Assembly: GCA_015039315.1 (NCBI GenBank)
Contig: WIDE01000002.1
Span: 569,391-633,390 of the forward strand
Direction: 5' to 3'
From: Clavulina sp. PMI_390
Taxonomy: Eukaryota > Basidiomycota > Agaricomycetes > Cantharellales > Hydnaceae
Length of the DNA stretch: 64,000 nt
The notes under the pieces are model-generated. The model saw only the letters and a list, made by a program, of their open reading frames with translations. It had not been told where the DNA came from and did not search any database. The position numbers were made by a program, and so were the translations under genes. Below, in pieces: positions 13,563 to 24,670 of this stretch (the first letter of the stretch is position 1; each line of letters opens with the position of its first letter).

Positions 13563-15374
13563 TTACCGAAGTGTTTTGACTTTTATCCATTCTGCATTGT
13601 TTGCGTTGAAGTCTACCGTTTTCCTCCACCACTCCCTCGCTTCAAGGCCTGGCCGGATCGCATCTTCCAGAGCCTCCTCAATATCGCAAATACGGTATTG
13701 CACAGAAAGGCCAGAGTCACACCACCATTGGAGAACCTCGGGACGATTGTGCCTAGTAGCGGAGAGGAGCACTTCTTCATTGAACTATGAAAGTAGTGCA
13801 TTAGTAAACAAGGACACCCTGATTGCACACATTAGTGTGAAGGCAGGATCTCTTACCATCAGACGATATCCGCTCCCTAGCCACCAGCTGAGGACATCTA
13901 CCCTCCCACTCCGACTAGCATGCTCCAAAGTCCCCGAGTCGTACTTGACCTCGATCCCGCTCCTGAGCCACCACTCCAAAACCTCAGTGTGCCCCATTTT
14001 GGACGCGAGGTCCATCACGCGCCCCACCCGGAGCGGAAGCCCCGACCGTGCCCACCACGTGAGCACATGGGTATGCCCTTGTGCAGAGGCATTTTCTAAA
14101 GCAGCTTCGGTGTAAAGCATATGTAAAGGTGTGAGGGCGTTTGGCTGGGGCGGAACAGGAGTAGATGGCATAGTCGTGGAAGCGGAGGGAATCGACGCAA
14201 GGGAGGACGAAGAGGATGACGGGTGATGGTGTTGTGACAGTGAATCTGATGAGGCGGAGAGCGAAGATAAAGATCGGCATAATGGCGATGAAATGTGGGG
14301 TAGTGAGGAGTACGGATATGAAGAGGAGGATGGAATGGAATGGACAGAGGACACTGATGATATTGATGATGAACTCATGCTCCGTGTTTTCTTCATCGTC
14401 GGTTGCATCGAGTGCATAGATTGTGAAACTTGGTGCGACTGATTGGGTGGCAGATGATTCGGAAGAGAATTGTCCCACCACCAGTCAAGCACATTGAGTT
14501 GCCCGTGCTGAGATGCCTCGTCAATGCATTCAGCCCCGTAGACCTTGGGAATGTCAGTAGCTGCACGCCACCAGGTGAGTACCTCGGTTCGACCAGCTGC
14601 GCTAGCTCGCCGAGGAATGCATTTTGAATGGTTCGGACCGCCATAAAGACGGTCGAATATTGCACGCTCGTTCAAGCGGAGGTGCTGAAGAAGGTGGATG
14701 TAGCCAAGGCGAATGATAGCATTGGCGCCGACCTGGGTGAGCGTCGCGAAGGACGATTCTGGGAGAGCCGTAGAGGTTGAAGGTTCGGAGGAAGATGCAG
14801 CAACGCGCTGAATGCGAAGGAGAGAACCGGAGAGAGCAGCCTCATCAACGAGGCTCGCGCGTGTCCACTCTCTGGGTCGCCTAAGAGACGTCACGGTCCC
14901 GACCGCTCTTGCAAGCTCCCAATCGCCCACATGGTCCATGATTTCAGCAATGATCTCCGCCGGTAGTGCCGGTATTTTGCTGCCAGTCTGAGATGCGTGA
15001 TCTTGTGTTACAGAGACCAGAGTTTCAGCGGAGGGGGGGTGCTCGGGAGAAATTTCTGGTGGCGCGGGGAAAGACTGGAGAAGGGGAGATGCATGGTAGG
15101 TTTCGAGATCATGTTTGGCGAGTCGGTTTGCAAGATCAATAGAGGAACCGTCGACAGAGAGGCTGCGGATGGAGAGGAAAAGGACGAGTTGGTCGCGAGT
15201 GAGGTTGGAGTAGACGTCCACGATCGCCGCTTGAAGAGCCTGGTGCAAGCTTGTCAGTAACTGCATTCTCATCACCGCGATCGAGCCCGTGCTCACCGCC
15301 GCGGGCATATTCTTTGTTGCTGTCGCTGTCGGTGCCGCTGTCGGCGTTGCAGCACTCAGCGGTTGTTGTAGCAT
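13563..15374 (-). CDS. Ankyrin-like 'WW' repeat protein, possible F-box-type motif
   Basis: A 579-residue protein in two exons (13857-15374 and 13563-13784) joined by a clean 72-nt intron (donor GTAAGA, acceptor CATAG, phase 0). The ATG at 15374 is the first in-frame methionine; upstream the frame has only a GTG. Residues ~130-160 contain a short helix IPALPAEIIAEIMDHV, placed as an F-box would be. The second half carries at least five degenerate ankyrin-type repeats of the form ...AS..GH..VL.WW..SGL. Examples are VLTWWARSGLPL, VLEWWLRSGIEV, VLSWWLGSGYRL and VLQWWCDSGLSV. A Ser-rich loop (about 60 residues, around 14200-14400) interrupts the array. The fungal WW-ankyrin pattern is common but functionally uncharacterised; a protein-interaction role is inferred. 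Confidence 0.7.
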
Positions 15375-15541
15375 GAGCAGGCACAAGGGGAAACAAGACG
15401 GAAGGCTGTTATGCGTGACAGCGTGACACAGGAGATCCACTTGTGACCCGGCTTAACGATCGCATCATTCTCCTGCTTCCTACCAGCAACAATCTTCCTT
15501 CTCCTCTCCTCGCACCCCCTTTCTCATCCTCATCGTCCACA

Positions 15542-16843
15542 ATGGACGCCTCAGTCACAAGCGCATATGCGCTCCCAACGCACAGGATACGCCGCCTGCG
15601 AGACGCTAAGAAAACTCCAGTTATACTTGTCGCTTGTGGTAGTTTCTCGCCCATCACCTACGCCCACATGAGAATGTTCGAGATGGCCAATGACTACTGT
15701 CGCCAAAATACAAACTTTGAGGTCGTCGGCGGCTACATGTCTCCTGTCGGCGACAAATACAAGAAGCCTGGCTTGCTATCGAGTTCACGGCGGTGAGCAT
15801 TATAGCCATCCCACTCATCCAAGGGCAAAAGGTTGCCATCCGGGGAACAGATGTCTGATGCTCTTCCCTCGTTTCTAGAGTGGATATGTGCAGGTTGGCA
15901 TGCGACCAAGACAGTGCTTGGTTGATGGTCGACGACTGGGAGGCTTCACAACCAGAGTATCAACGGACAGCAGTCGTCCTGCAGCATTTTGATCAGGAGA
16001 TCAACCAAGTTCTGGGTGGCGTTGAAGATGCGGACGGTTCGTCGCTTTTCCCAGCTGGGCAATCCCTCGTTGCCTTCACAACTCTCTGCTGACCTTGCAT
16101 ACATCAACTGACCGATGACTCTGGTGCTTGTACCTATTTTCCTTGCTCACGCAATCGCGCGCGCGTGAACATCCCCGGCACGTTTATTCACCCCATACCA
16201 ACCCCTTTCAACTCAATCTTGCCTCATGGGCAATCTGTCGGTCGGGAACCTCACCTCCTTGCCCATCGGACCTCGTTCGGACCTTCGCGTTCGATAATGC
16301 TCAGGCGTCAAGCACCGCGTACGAGTTGTTCTACTCGCTGGCTCGGACCTAATACAGACCATGTCTGAGCCCGGCGTATGGTCTATGAAAGATGTAAGTC
16401 CGAGTCATCTATTCCACCCACATTTTGCCGTCATCTGACTGTTCATGTATTCACTCTCGGTCATGATCACGTTGCCCCGGCTTTCCTGTCTCTTCCTCTT
16501 CATCAATGCGCCGCCGCAGTTGGAAGTCATTCTCGGCCGATTTGGGACCTTCATCATCGAGCGGGCTGGATCCGACGTTGACGAGGCTCTTGACAACCTC
16601 TCTATTTGGCGAGAGAACATCTTTGTCGTTCGGCAGATGATTCACAACGACGTTTCCTCCACCAAGATCCGGCTGTTCCTCAGGCGCGGGATGAGCGTCC
16701 ATTATCTCCTACCAAATGCGGTTATCAGATATATCGAACAGCATCATCTATATGTTGATGATCACAAAGATCTGGCGCTGCCGCCGGCAGAGAATGCTGC
16801 GGCAGCCGGGCCCTCAGCCTCCACCTCCACCGTAGGAGCATGA
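15542..16843 (+). CDS. Nicotinamide/nicotinate mononucleotide adenylyltransferase
   Basis: Joins NMN (or NaMN) to AMP from ATP to make NAD+ (or its acid form); fungal homologues are Nma1/Nma2. Exon 1 contains VACGSFSPITYAHMRMFEMA, the nucleotidyltransferase GxFxPxT..H motif. VGGYMSPVGDKYKK follows, then across an intron RLACDQDSAWLMVDDWEASQ and LQHFDQEINQVLGGVED. A long intron (about 16036-16302, donor GTTCGT) leads to VRVVLLAGSDLIQTMSEPG. The last exon has FGTFIIERAGSD and the C-terminal SSTKIRLFLRRGMS motif that contacts ATP, then LLPNAVIRYIEQHHLY and an Ala/Ser-rich tail. The join across the long intron is inferred from protein similarity. The gene is divergent from the ankyrin-like gene, 167 bp away. 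Confidence 0.85.
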
Positions 16844-17546
16844 AAACCTGCACTTCCCCTCCCCAAATATCCCTCACACGACTCCCAACAAGATAGTCTG
16901 TATCTTTTGTTGGCGTATTCTCTTTCTCTCTCCTCCGTTCCCTGCTATTCGTTTGCGTTTGCGTTTGGATCTTTAGCCATATTGGATGCTATTTTTGTAC
17001 AAACAAATTCCCCCATCATCACAGCCAGAGCTTGTGTGCTGCCCTCTTCAGGACCTTTTTTCCATGGAACAGTGTTATAGACCGTATAGAACTTTGGGAT
17101 CACTACTATATTAGGTGGTAGCTCCTCGTATGGTTTTGCATCGCGCTTAGCTCCTCCCCATCTCCACACGGGCGGAGCTTCCGCTTCCGAGATGACGCCA
17201 TTTAGGCACTTTAGAACTCTGCTAATAAAATTGTAATTTTTCTGTATCTGGATAGGATTTGCGCGTCATTCTGATGTGTGTGATCTAATCAGAAGCTTAT
17301 CTATCCAGCTTTGTGTCGTTCTATGGGACACGCCAGATCGAGAAGAACCATAAACATGTCCTGGGATAGCACAAAGCGCACTTTTGGTACATTGTCTATT
17401 GAAGTGTATAGACGTACCTAATACAGCAGTACCCCTGTACTAGTATTTACAAATACACTGCTAGACTTACTAGTACAGAAGAAGATTTGTACAAAGGCCT
17501 CTCAGTTATTCAAGCCAGTAGTACATACAACGGCGCTGCTGATCGT
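16844..17546. other. Convergent intergenic region with an inverted repeat
   Basis: 703 bp between two stop codons on opposite strands, expected to hold both 3'UTRs. An A/T-richer part (17200-17500) contains a perfect 11-bp inverted repeat listed separately. Nothing looks like a gene. Confidence 0.4.
17435..17478. repeat. Perfect 11-bp inverted repeat with nested hairpin
   Basis: CTGTACTAGTA (17435-17445) is matched by its exact reverse complement TACTAGTACAG (17468-17478) across a 22-nt loop. A second inverted pair, GTATTT/AAATAC (17443-17448 and 17451-17456), lies inside. It sits between two convergent genes, so it could fold in either 3'UTR or be the trace of a small transposable element. 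No target-site duplication was recognised. Confidence 0.45.
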
Positions 17547-20500
17547 CTAGAATGCAGCAACACGAGTGGCCTTCCAGCTCGGGCGTTCTTTGTCTGAGTG
17601 CACTCCTCTCGCAGATGGATAGCGCGTTACGTCCGCAGCAGACCCAGGAACTGGGACAACGGCCCCTGCGATGGGCAGCGCCGAATAATTTGGGCTCATA
17701 GATTCAGGAGGAGCCGCGCCTGATGTAGAGGTGGGAGAAACAGGAGGGCTGCTTGTGTTGGAAATAGGAGCTGCTGCTGCTGCAGAAGCTGGAGCTTCGG
17801 ACAGAAGAGCATTCAGCTTCTCCTTGGATTCGACGGCAGCTTTGGCCGCCTCGAGAACGGCTGCTGGAGGGTCTGTTGTCACCCAGATCGGCGCCTCGGC
17901 GTAGATTCCTGTAGGGAACAGAATTAGCACCAGCTTGGTCTTATCACCCTGGGACAAGGCGATGAAGCACTTACCAGTAGCAGAGGGAGTGATGTGATTA
18001 TACTCTTTGTGAGTAATAATAATCTTCGCCATGTACTAAAATAACAGAAACAAGGATCAGCTCAACGTTAATCATGGTTTCGACAAGTAGGGCAACTCAC
18101 ATGGCGGCTCATATATTTATAATTAAAGCTAGGCCTTCCTAGAGCCCCTTTGAGTGGGATAGACCCACTCAAAGTGATAATCTTCTCGTCGTCTTCCATG
18201 CCCGGGAACCATTCTTCTTCATCTGCGGCGAAGGAGGATTGCTCGGCATCAGCTTCAGTGACATCGCCGACGGTGCTTGGAGGTGAAGCAGGAGCCCCCG
18301 CAGCGGTTTCGTCGTCCCCGCCGTCACCGAGGATCGTGGACGTATCAGTATCAGACTCGGGTGGCTGCGAAGTCTCGGCTTTGTCTCCGTTCTCTTCACC
18401 CTCATTTTCGTCTTCCGAGTCGCTGTCCGCGGTAAAGGACGCCCAGCGTGATGGAACTGGTGCTTTGGAAGGTGAACTTGGGGGAGACATGCGTGATGGA
18501 GGTTTAGCACTGCTGGAAACTCCGTTCAATCTTGCGAGAGCTCCTCGGGGGCCAAGACCGCTGCTTGCTGGACCGATTGACAGAGATGATAGGGGTGGGG
18601 TGGCGCGCAAGGGAGAAGTAGAGACCGACGTGGATGGCTCTGCGCCCACACTTTCGGAAGGTGGGATAGGAGTCGTGATGGCAGTTTGTGGTAAGATGTC
18701 TTGGCTTGCTGCTTCTTCAGCGGGAGGCTCAGATTTGGGTGTCACCGAAACTTCTTCATCTTGGGCGAGTGGCAGGGGTACCTCAGCCTCCAAAGGTGCT
18801 TCTTCCTCCTTTTCCTCATCCTCGTCGATTGACTCGAGGCTCAATCCCGTCGAGGCTCTCCTTTTTGGCTTTGGCGGAGAAGTGGGTGTAGGTGCTGCAG
18901 GGGTATTCCTTTCTTGGTCGTCCCGCCAAATTTTGCCAGAACCCACTACGACGGATCGACGATTCTTCCTAGCAGCTGAGCGAGGAACGAGTGCATCTGG
19001 ACCGTACACATCGTTCTTCACCAAGACAACTTGGATGCTGGATGGCTGCGCCAGTTGAGCCAACTGCGATGTCGATTCGGACCATAAAATTAGCTTGAAA
19101 GGAACAGTGTCATCAGGCGTGTAAACGGGAGGATACGGCACGCCGAGCTGGATTCAGGTCAAAGGCGAGTGAGCGCTGGACTTGGGAGGATGGAAATGTG
19201 GAGCTCACAATGCCCTCCACCTCAATCATGTCGTCGACGAATCTGCCCCTTCCACCGAACGGTAGTAGCATCCAACCCGCTACAATTTCTTGTTCGAATG
19301 GCCAATCCTCGCGGGTGGGTAACAAGGGAAACAAAGTCGGTTCTCGCAAGAGAGGTCGCGTGCGTGGGAGAAACCCGATCTTGAGATCCAGTCTATCATG
19401 TAAATGAGAGGAGGCCCTCTTCATAAATTATGGCGATAGGGTCACTTACGAGTCGTCGATGTCCCACATGCTTCCATAGGCGATATTTACGCCTACAGTG
19501 TAGTGAATCTCACCAGCAAAGTTTCCTGGTGGTCGTTCGTTAGCACAAAAGACTGAAGGATAGGTTGTAGTTTCCGTTCACTCACCAACAGCAGAGATAC
19601 TGATGCTAGCTAATGAGGTGAATAGGGTCAGCGGGGTAGCAGTGGTGCAGAGATTGGTTGAGAATGGCTCACGAGGGAGATCCAGGCGAACGTCACCCTT
19701 ATTCTTCCGCTGGGCTTCTTCGGGCTGATGGATTTTGGTGTCTTGAGAAAGGGGAGTGAAGGTGAAAGGCTATAGCGTGCATAGTGGTCGGAAGTCAAAT
19801 GCGAGGGGACAATTTTGATTGACTATAATATTTGCTCACGAAGACGTGTGTGCCAGCTGCAAACTTCTTCTTGGATCCCCCCGTAAACGAGCTACCAGAG
19901 CCCCATACACGAGCTCGTTGCTGAATAAAAGGCACCCCCTGGATTTCAAGAACGCAATCCATCTTGCCAACAAGCTAAAGTTGATAATGAATAACCGAGC
20001 AGACGGGAGAAAGACAGAAACATCACTGACCCAAACGTCCACAGATTCGATGTTGCGGGGCTTGCTCAATATCATCCTGACTTCACCAGTGACGGTCGCT
20101 TGATCATGATAGATCGCCTTTGGGTCGCTTCCGTTGCCGTGGCTGAACAGTACAATGCTCAGCCAAGGCTCGGAGCCATTGACGCCAGTTTCTGAATCGC
20201 CAGAGGTGCTCGTCGTGGCATCCGTGCGAGTGTTGTCGGGATACAGACTAGCTGCATGAGCGGCAGTGAAAGGAAGTGCACTGGAGAGCCCCAGCGGCAC
20301 ACGCTCTACACCGGGGACCGTACTGGCAGGAGGAGGATCGGAATGGTAGAATGTCGGTGCACCAAACGTCAACACCGGTGGCCGTCGCCGTTTCGGGACT
20401 TTGACACCATTGCCGGTAATGGCGGAGTAGAAGGAAGAGATGGACTTGATAGTAGACGCAACAGATTTGAAGCTCTGTGCCGATGAGGACTTGGATTTGG

Positions 20501-20597
20501 CCTTCGGCCCGCCAGCCTTGAGAGGATCGAACGGCTTGTTGGGAGAGTCCGGGCTCGATGACCCACCCTTCTTGAGCACTGAACGTAGAAGACTCAT
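17547..20597 (-). CDS. Arrestin-like protein (alpha-arrestin type)
   Basis: A predicted arrestin-fold adaptor; fungal alpha-arrestins recruit Rsp5-type ubiquitin ligases to plasma-membrane transporters. The start at 20597 gives MSLLRSVLKKGGSSSPDSPN followed by a basic Ser-rich leader. The N-lobe contains YHDQATVTGEVRMILSKPRN, with later exons ISISAVGNFAGEIHYTVGV and DDSLDLKIGFLPRTRPLL. The C-lobe starts near PPVYTPDDTVPFKLILWSES. A ~190-residue Ser/Pro/acidic insertion (18170-18910) interrupts it, then HLSGSIPLKGALGRP-like sequence, a VIITHKEYNHITPSATG-like exon and IYAEAPIWVTTD. The Pro/Ala-rich tail ends in RVAAF. The intron at about 17909-17974 removes an otherwise open 22-codon stretch. 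No PPxY motif was noticed. Confidence 0.78.
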
Positions 20598-21607
20598 ACT
20601 GAAGATGTCGGTGACAGGAGTACTAGCACAGTGACGCAAGCTTGAACCAGCAAAGATCGTACACCTTAACGGCCAAACACTCAGTCAAGCTCGCGCACGC
20701 TGGACCAAAAGTGAAGGGCGCAGAGAAGAGAGTTGGTAAAAGGTGATGAGTGTGCTGTCATGGTGTTGATATATCTATTCATTTGAAAGATGAAGGCACC
20801 GATATCGATAGGTGCCGGTACGCGTCGGCGATGAGAATCCATGTGGTTTGCGCTAAACAAGTTGCATACGCGCCAAGTCCATGTGGCACCGCGGTGGCCA
20901 CCCAACAAACCGGTCCTACCTCAGACCCTAAGCCAACAGGTCGCTGTATTCGCACATAGCGGGCATGACGGACTTGCTGGTCATCCATAATTGACTTTGA
21001 GTCCCATGAAAAAGTTGTCTTTTAGAGTGGGATGGTGGCTGAATAGAGCCACTGATGGCCAAGTCTTTTGCTCGATCTGCTAGCAAATCACAGAGAAGCT
21101 GCCAAAACTAGCCAACTTGACACTGACTGAGCTCCCGGGAAGCCCAGGATATATATTAAAAGGCACGCGCATCTACGGTTTCTACCCATATATAGGATAT
21201 ACCCCCAAATTACTCCTTGCCGCAGTCATCGGACGTCATCCGTTCAGATAAGTAGATCCACATGTCAGCCGATATGTCGACAAACGCGCAACATAAGGGA
21301 TATCCTCAAGTTGGGCAGTATCAATGGGTTGCGCTACTGCCGGTTGTGGCATTGAGAAATCGCTGCCCCCAATTATGGATAAGGGGTCAGCGCATATTCA
21401 GTTCGGGCACGGAGCCGCGTTAGCGAATGCAGCCTCTGAAGGGGGCGTAAGAAAATCGTAAAGGCCGAGGTCTACATGGCCCATCACGGGGAATTATGTT
21501 GAGATAGTCGTGTGGTTCATCCACAGCCGTCCTAATCATCTCCACCTTCAACAAGCTCGAATGGGCCCCTGCAAATGGAACGGCTATAAGACTGATGTAT
21601 GAGCACC
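20598..21607. other. Intergenic, arrestin promoter side and F-box 3' flank
   Basis: About 1 kb. It contains the arrestin-like gene's upstream region and the 3' flank of the F-box gene. Only short, unbiased open frames are present. No repeat or RNA gene was recognised. Confidence 0.35.
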
Positions 21608-23372
21608 CTAATCAGTGAATGAGACGAACCCATTTTCCCGTATCCATAGGGCCTCGCCTGGGTCCCCCCTGAGATGAATGCTGCGGACTCTGGGGCCTAA
21701 CCTTGCGGCCAGATGGGTCACATATGTTCGATCCGAGAGATCTTGCCAGGGAGTGAGACAAGAGTATGCTTCCAAGTTGGCCAGAGGCTCGGGGAAAGGA
21801 GATCCTCTGCCTGTGATTGTTCCTAGTAGAGTCAACGATCTTGTTCGCTGGAGTGCATTTCCCAACAGGCGCATTGTGTATATACTTGGGTACCCAGCGA
21901 CACTCAGGCTAACATTTGAAAGCGGGCCAGGGCATTCGCTAAGGGAGGAAGCCATTGCATCGATACCGTTCGTCGGGAGCCCGGCCACCTGGAGAGTCTC
22001 TATCGGACGACCACTCGCAAGGTACTCGGCTGTTGCAGTGAAGCGACAGCGAAGTTCGCGTAGAGCGGGGAGAAATGTTGGGATTGGTACAGGCATACGA
22101 GTAGCGAATATATCAACATTGTGTAAGACTTCAATGCTAGGCATTGCATGAAGAAAGTCCCATAATGCGGCGTCAGGAAGAAGCCAGGCGTGATGCATAA
22201 ATTCCTTGAGCTGGATGTGAGGACTTGTAACAGAGAGAGCGCGCAGAAAGGGTTCGAAGTTTGAGCCTTCTTCGGTATGGAGGATCAGGGCCTGGAGATT
22301 CGGGAAAGCCGCGACGAAACTAGGCATGAGGTCGATCAAGGAAGGCGGCCAAGTAGCCGGCAACCTGAGCCGCAATCTTAATACAAAGGAAGCCCGCAAA
22401 GGGTCTCGTATGAGTGTGTTACAGATTTCGCCGGCATGGTCGGGCGATTGAGCTGGAAGAGAACATCCGCGCCACAATCGACGTTTTGTGATCTCGTTAC
22501 ATGTCCAGTTCACTAGAGATAGGGAATGCACATCTCGGTGAGGAAGTAGGGCGATGATCTCTAGTAGAATGTCCAGTGGAAGTGAAATGGAGGGGTGTAG
22601 CAACTCTCCTTGGGGCTATAAAACGAGTATCAAGACCGCCCATGCAGGTAAAGCATCATGACCTCTCACCGTGGTGGAAAATGTGACCTCTGCCTGGCGT
22701 TCTTGCTGACCATGTTGTGCGACTAATGGCGTCAAATTCTGCACGACAGGGGCTATTACATTCAATGGATATGTTTTATGGTCAATATTCAATTCTCGGA
22801 TAGGTGTCTTTGATATCTGAAGGCGATCATATACGTCTTCCACAACGAGCATGAAGCGATGGAATCCCACAGGTTCAAATATATCGGCGTCTCCCGGAGG
22901 AAACTGATCGGCGAATCCTGAGGGTAGGGAGTTCTCTGGGACGCGATATTCGCGACCGCGAAGAATCTGTTGAGAAAAGAGGCGCAGGGAAGAGCAGGCA
23001 AACCGAGTGCCATTGCAGTGCGCTCTCCGAATAGTTTTCCCGCTGAAAATAGTGGCAGTGATCGTCAATTGCTGAAATGGGTCGTTCCAAGAATATTTGG
23101 ATGGCAAGCTCCAGGTTAGAACGAAACAAGTATCTGCGGAGCGGCTCTTGGTGACTACGAAACATCGATCGACTTCGAGCGAGGGAGGATTGTCATGAAC
23201 GAAGAAGCCAAGGGACGATGGGAAGCATATTCTGCACGAAGAACGGGGTTCTGTGGAGCTGACAGGCTCAAGTTAAACACCAGCCTCACCTCAATATGCA
23301 CAGCCAAAGCTCATGAAGATCTCCACGCTGTGCCAGAGAGTCAAGGTGACCTTTGGTCTGCAAGTCCCACAT
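21608..23372 (-). CDS. F-box protein with uncharacterised N-terminal domain (intact copy)
   Basis: Three exons rebuild a 550-residue protein: 23290-23372, 22670-23231 and 21608-22615. The introns are 58 nt (donor GTGAGG, acceptor TGCAG) and 54 nt (donor GTGAGA, acceptor TATAG). The coding total is 1,653 nt, and no frame is lost. Residues 1-215 begin MWDLQTKGHLDSLAQRGD and contain LEVDRCFVVTKSRSADTCF; I do not recognise this domain. Exon 3 carries an F-box, ISLPLDILLEIIALLPHRDV then LSLVNWTCNEITKRRLWRGC. Leucine-rich, LRR-like sequence follows to the end (FVSFTD). F-box proteins bring targets to SCF ubiquitin ligases. The start is divergent from the PriA-like gene, 402 bp away. The unit is duplicated downstream with a broken F-box copy. 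Confidence 0.75.
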
Positions 23373-23774
23373 GTTTTTTATGCTTTCTAATAATGCCAAC
23401 AGAGCTTATCAAGAACGAGGACGAGGGCAGCCCTCATGCAAGGTGAATGCTGTTATTTCATAGCTCCCGTTGTTGCGGCCTGTTGTTCGATCAAATATAG
23501 CTAAACTGGGCCGAAACACTCCATTTTCCCGAATAGCGCCGCAACCCTGCCGGTTACATAGTATATGCTTTCCAGGCACAATCGACGTCGAATCAGAACA
23601 AATGCCATTGCGTAATTGCGACTATTTTATACCAATGGCTAGCTTTTGGCGTTGGGCCCGAAAACCCTTTTGAGTTGAAGAAGGCCTGCAAGTTCTTCGG
23701 TCTTCTCCCCTTTCTTATCGTCCGTATCGCGCTGTTCCCTACCCCCCTTCGTCAGCGGACCTTCACAGCGAGCC
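23373..23774. promoter_or_regulatory. Divergent promoter, F-box / PriA-like (copy 1)
   Basis: 402 bp between the two start codons. It contains long blocks shared almost base for base with copy 2, such as GCTTTTGGCGTTGGGCCCGA near 23642 and 27256. Part of that conservation lies just upstream of the PriA-like start, so it probably includes that gene's 5'UTR and promoter. Confidence 0.5.
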
Positions 23775-24670
23775 ATGATACGCGTGTTCCTCTTGTCGTT
23801 ATTCACTCTGGCCTCGTCGTCCACAGCGAGGCTATTGATACCTCGAGCTGCCGCCGCGAACTGTGCTAATATCTATGGTCAACAGCTCGTCGTCGATGGT
23901 ACGCCCTATGGGCCTTTGGTATCGAACGGTGCTTATTGTGTTTGGTAAGCTAGCTCCTACTGACCTATGAGCTCTAAAGACAACTGACGACTATTATAAA
24001 GCGACACGCCTGATGATTTGAACGGTACGCGTATCACGTTGTATCTCTACTATCTCTTCTTGTGCGCCAGCTGAACAAATAGCATCCCTGGTCCCTCCCT
24101 CTAGCTTTCATCATGAATGACCAGGCCGCATCCAAAGCAAAGAATGAGAAAAAACTCCCAAACACGAGGCTGGCGGTTTCGAATTTGGTGGAGGCTAATC
24201 TCAACCAAGCCTGCATCTCGCCACCCAGCGCTCGCAAGCGCTCCCCCGCCGAGATTGCGCGTTCTCGCCACCAATGCGAGTTCGGACTCTCCAAGTGTGG
24301 TATTTACAGCGGGATTCCGTCGTCCTATTCCTCCTCGTCTCGCGAGTCTGAGCCCGAGTTTTCGGCCGTTGGTGCGTATGAATGCATCGACACTATGTTT
24401 AACCTCGAGAGTTGTGGAGGTTGCGTCGTTCCATACACGCTAGGCCTCACATCCGACGAGGTTGCCGAGCTAGAACCTGGTGTTGATTGCACTGCAATGC
24501 CTCATGTCAGCGATGTTGAGTGCCGTATGGGCCGATGCATTGTGCACAAGTGCCATGCTGGCTCTCGCCGCGTGCCAGTGCTCCTAGCGAATGGGGATGC
24601 AGGGTTTGAGTGTGTTCCCGAGGGGACCATCTTGAAAGGTCAGAGCGGAGTTTTCAATTTCCTCGGTTGA
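23775..24670 (+). CDS. PriA-like secreted cysteine-rich protein, copy 1
   Basis: A secreted, cysteine-rich protein resembling PriA, first known from Lentinula edodes primordia; its biochemical role is unknown. Exon 1 encodes a signal peptide, MIRVFLLSLFTLASSSTARL, then a short domain ending GAYCV. A small exon (CDTPDDLNG) follows, and a third exon encodes the rest. The mature protein has a basic linker (SARKRSPAEIARSRHQCEFG), the motif CGIYSGIPSSY, a Ser-rich stretch and the PriA-type module ECIDTMFNLESCGGCV. The module continues with GVDCTAMPHVSDVECRMGRC, IVHKCHAGSRR and GFECVPEG, ending FNFLG. The even pattern of cysteines suggests disulphides. The linker's dibasic sites could be Kex2 cut sites. 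Introns start GTAAGC and GTACGC. Confidence 0.8.

Noticed and set aside
15375..15440. Upstream extension of the ankyrin-like gene
   Set aside because: The frame starts with GTG; the first ATG is at 15374.
16128..16368. Plus-strand frames within the NMN adenylyltransferase
   Set aside because: They lie in the long intron; the enzyme's conserved sequence resumes only at about 16303.
18150..19058. 302-codon plus-strand frame
   Set aside because: It is antisense to the Ser/Pro/acidic region of the arrestin-like gene; low-complexity DNA keeps the opposite strand open.
22616..23107. 163-codon minus-strand frame as a separate gene
   Set aside because: It begins with TTG and its end is intron. Splicing at 22669/22616 joins it in phase to the F-box exon, and another intron joins it to an upstream ATG exon.
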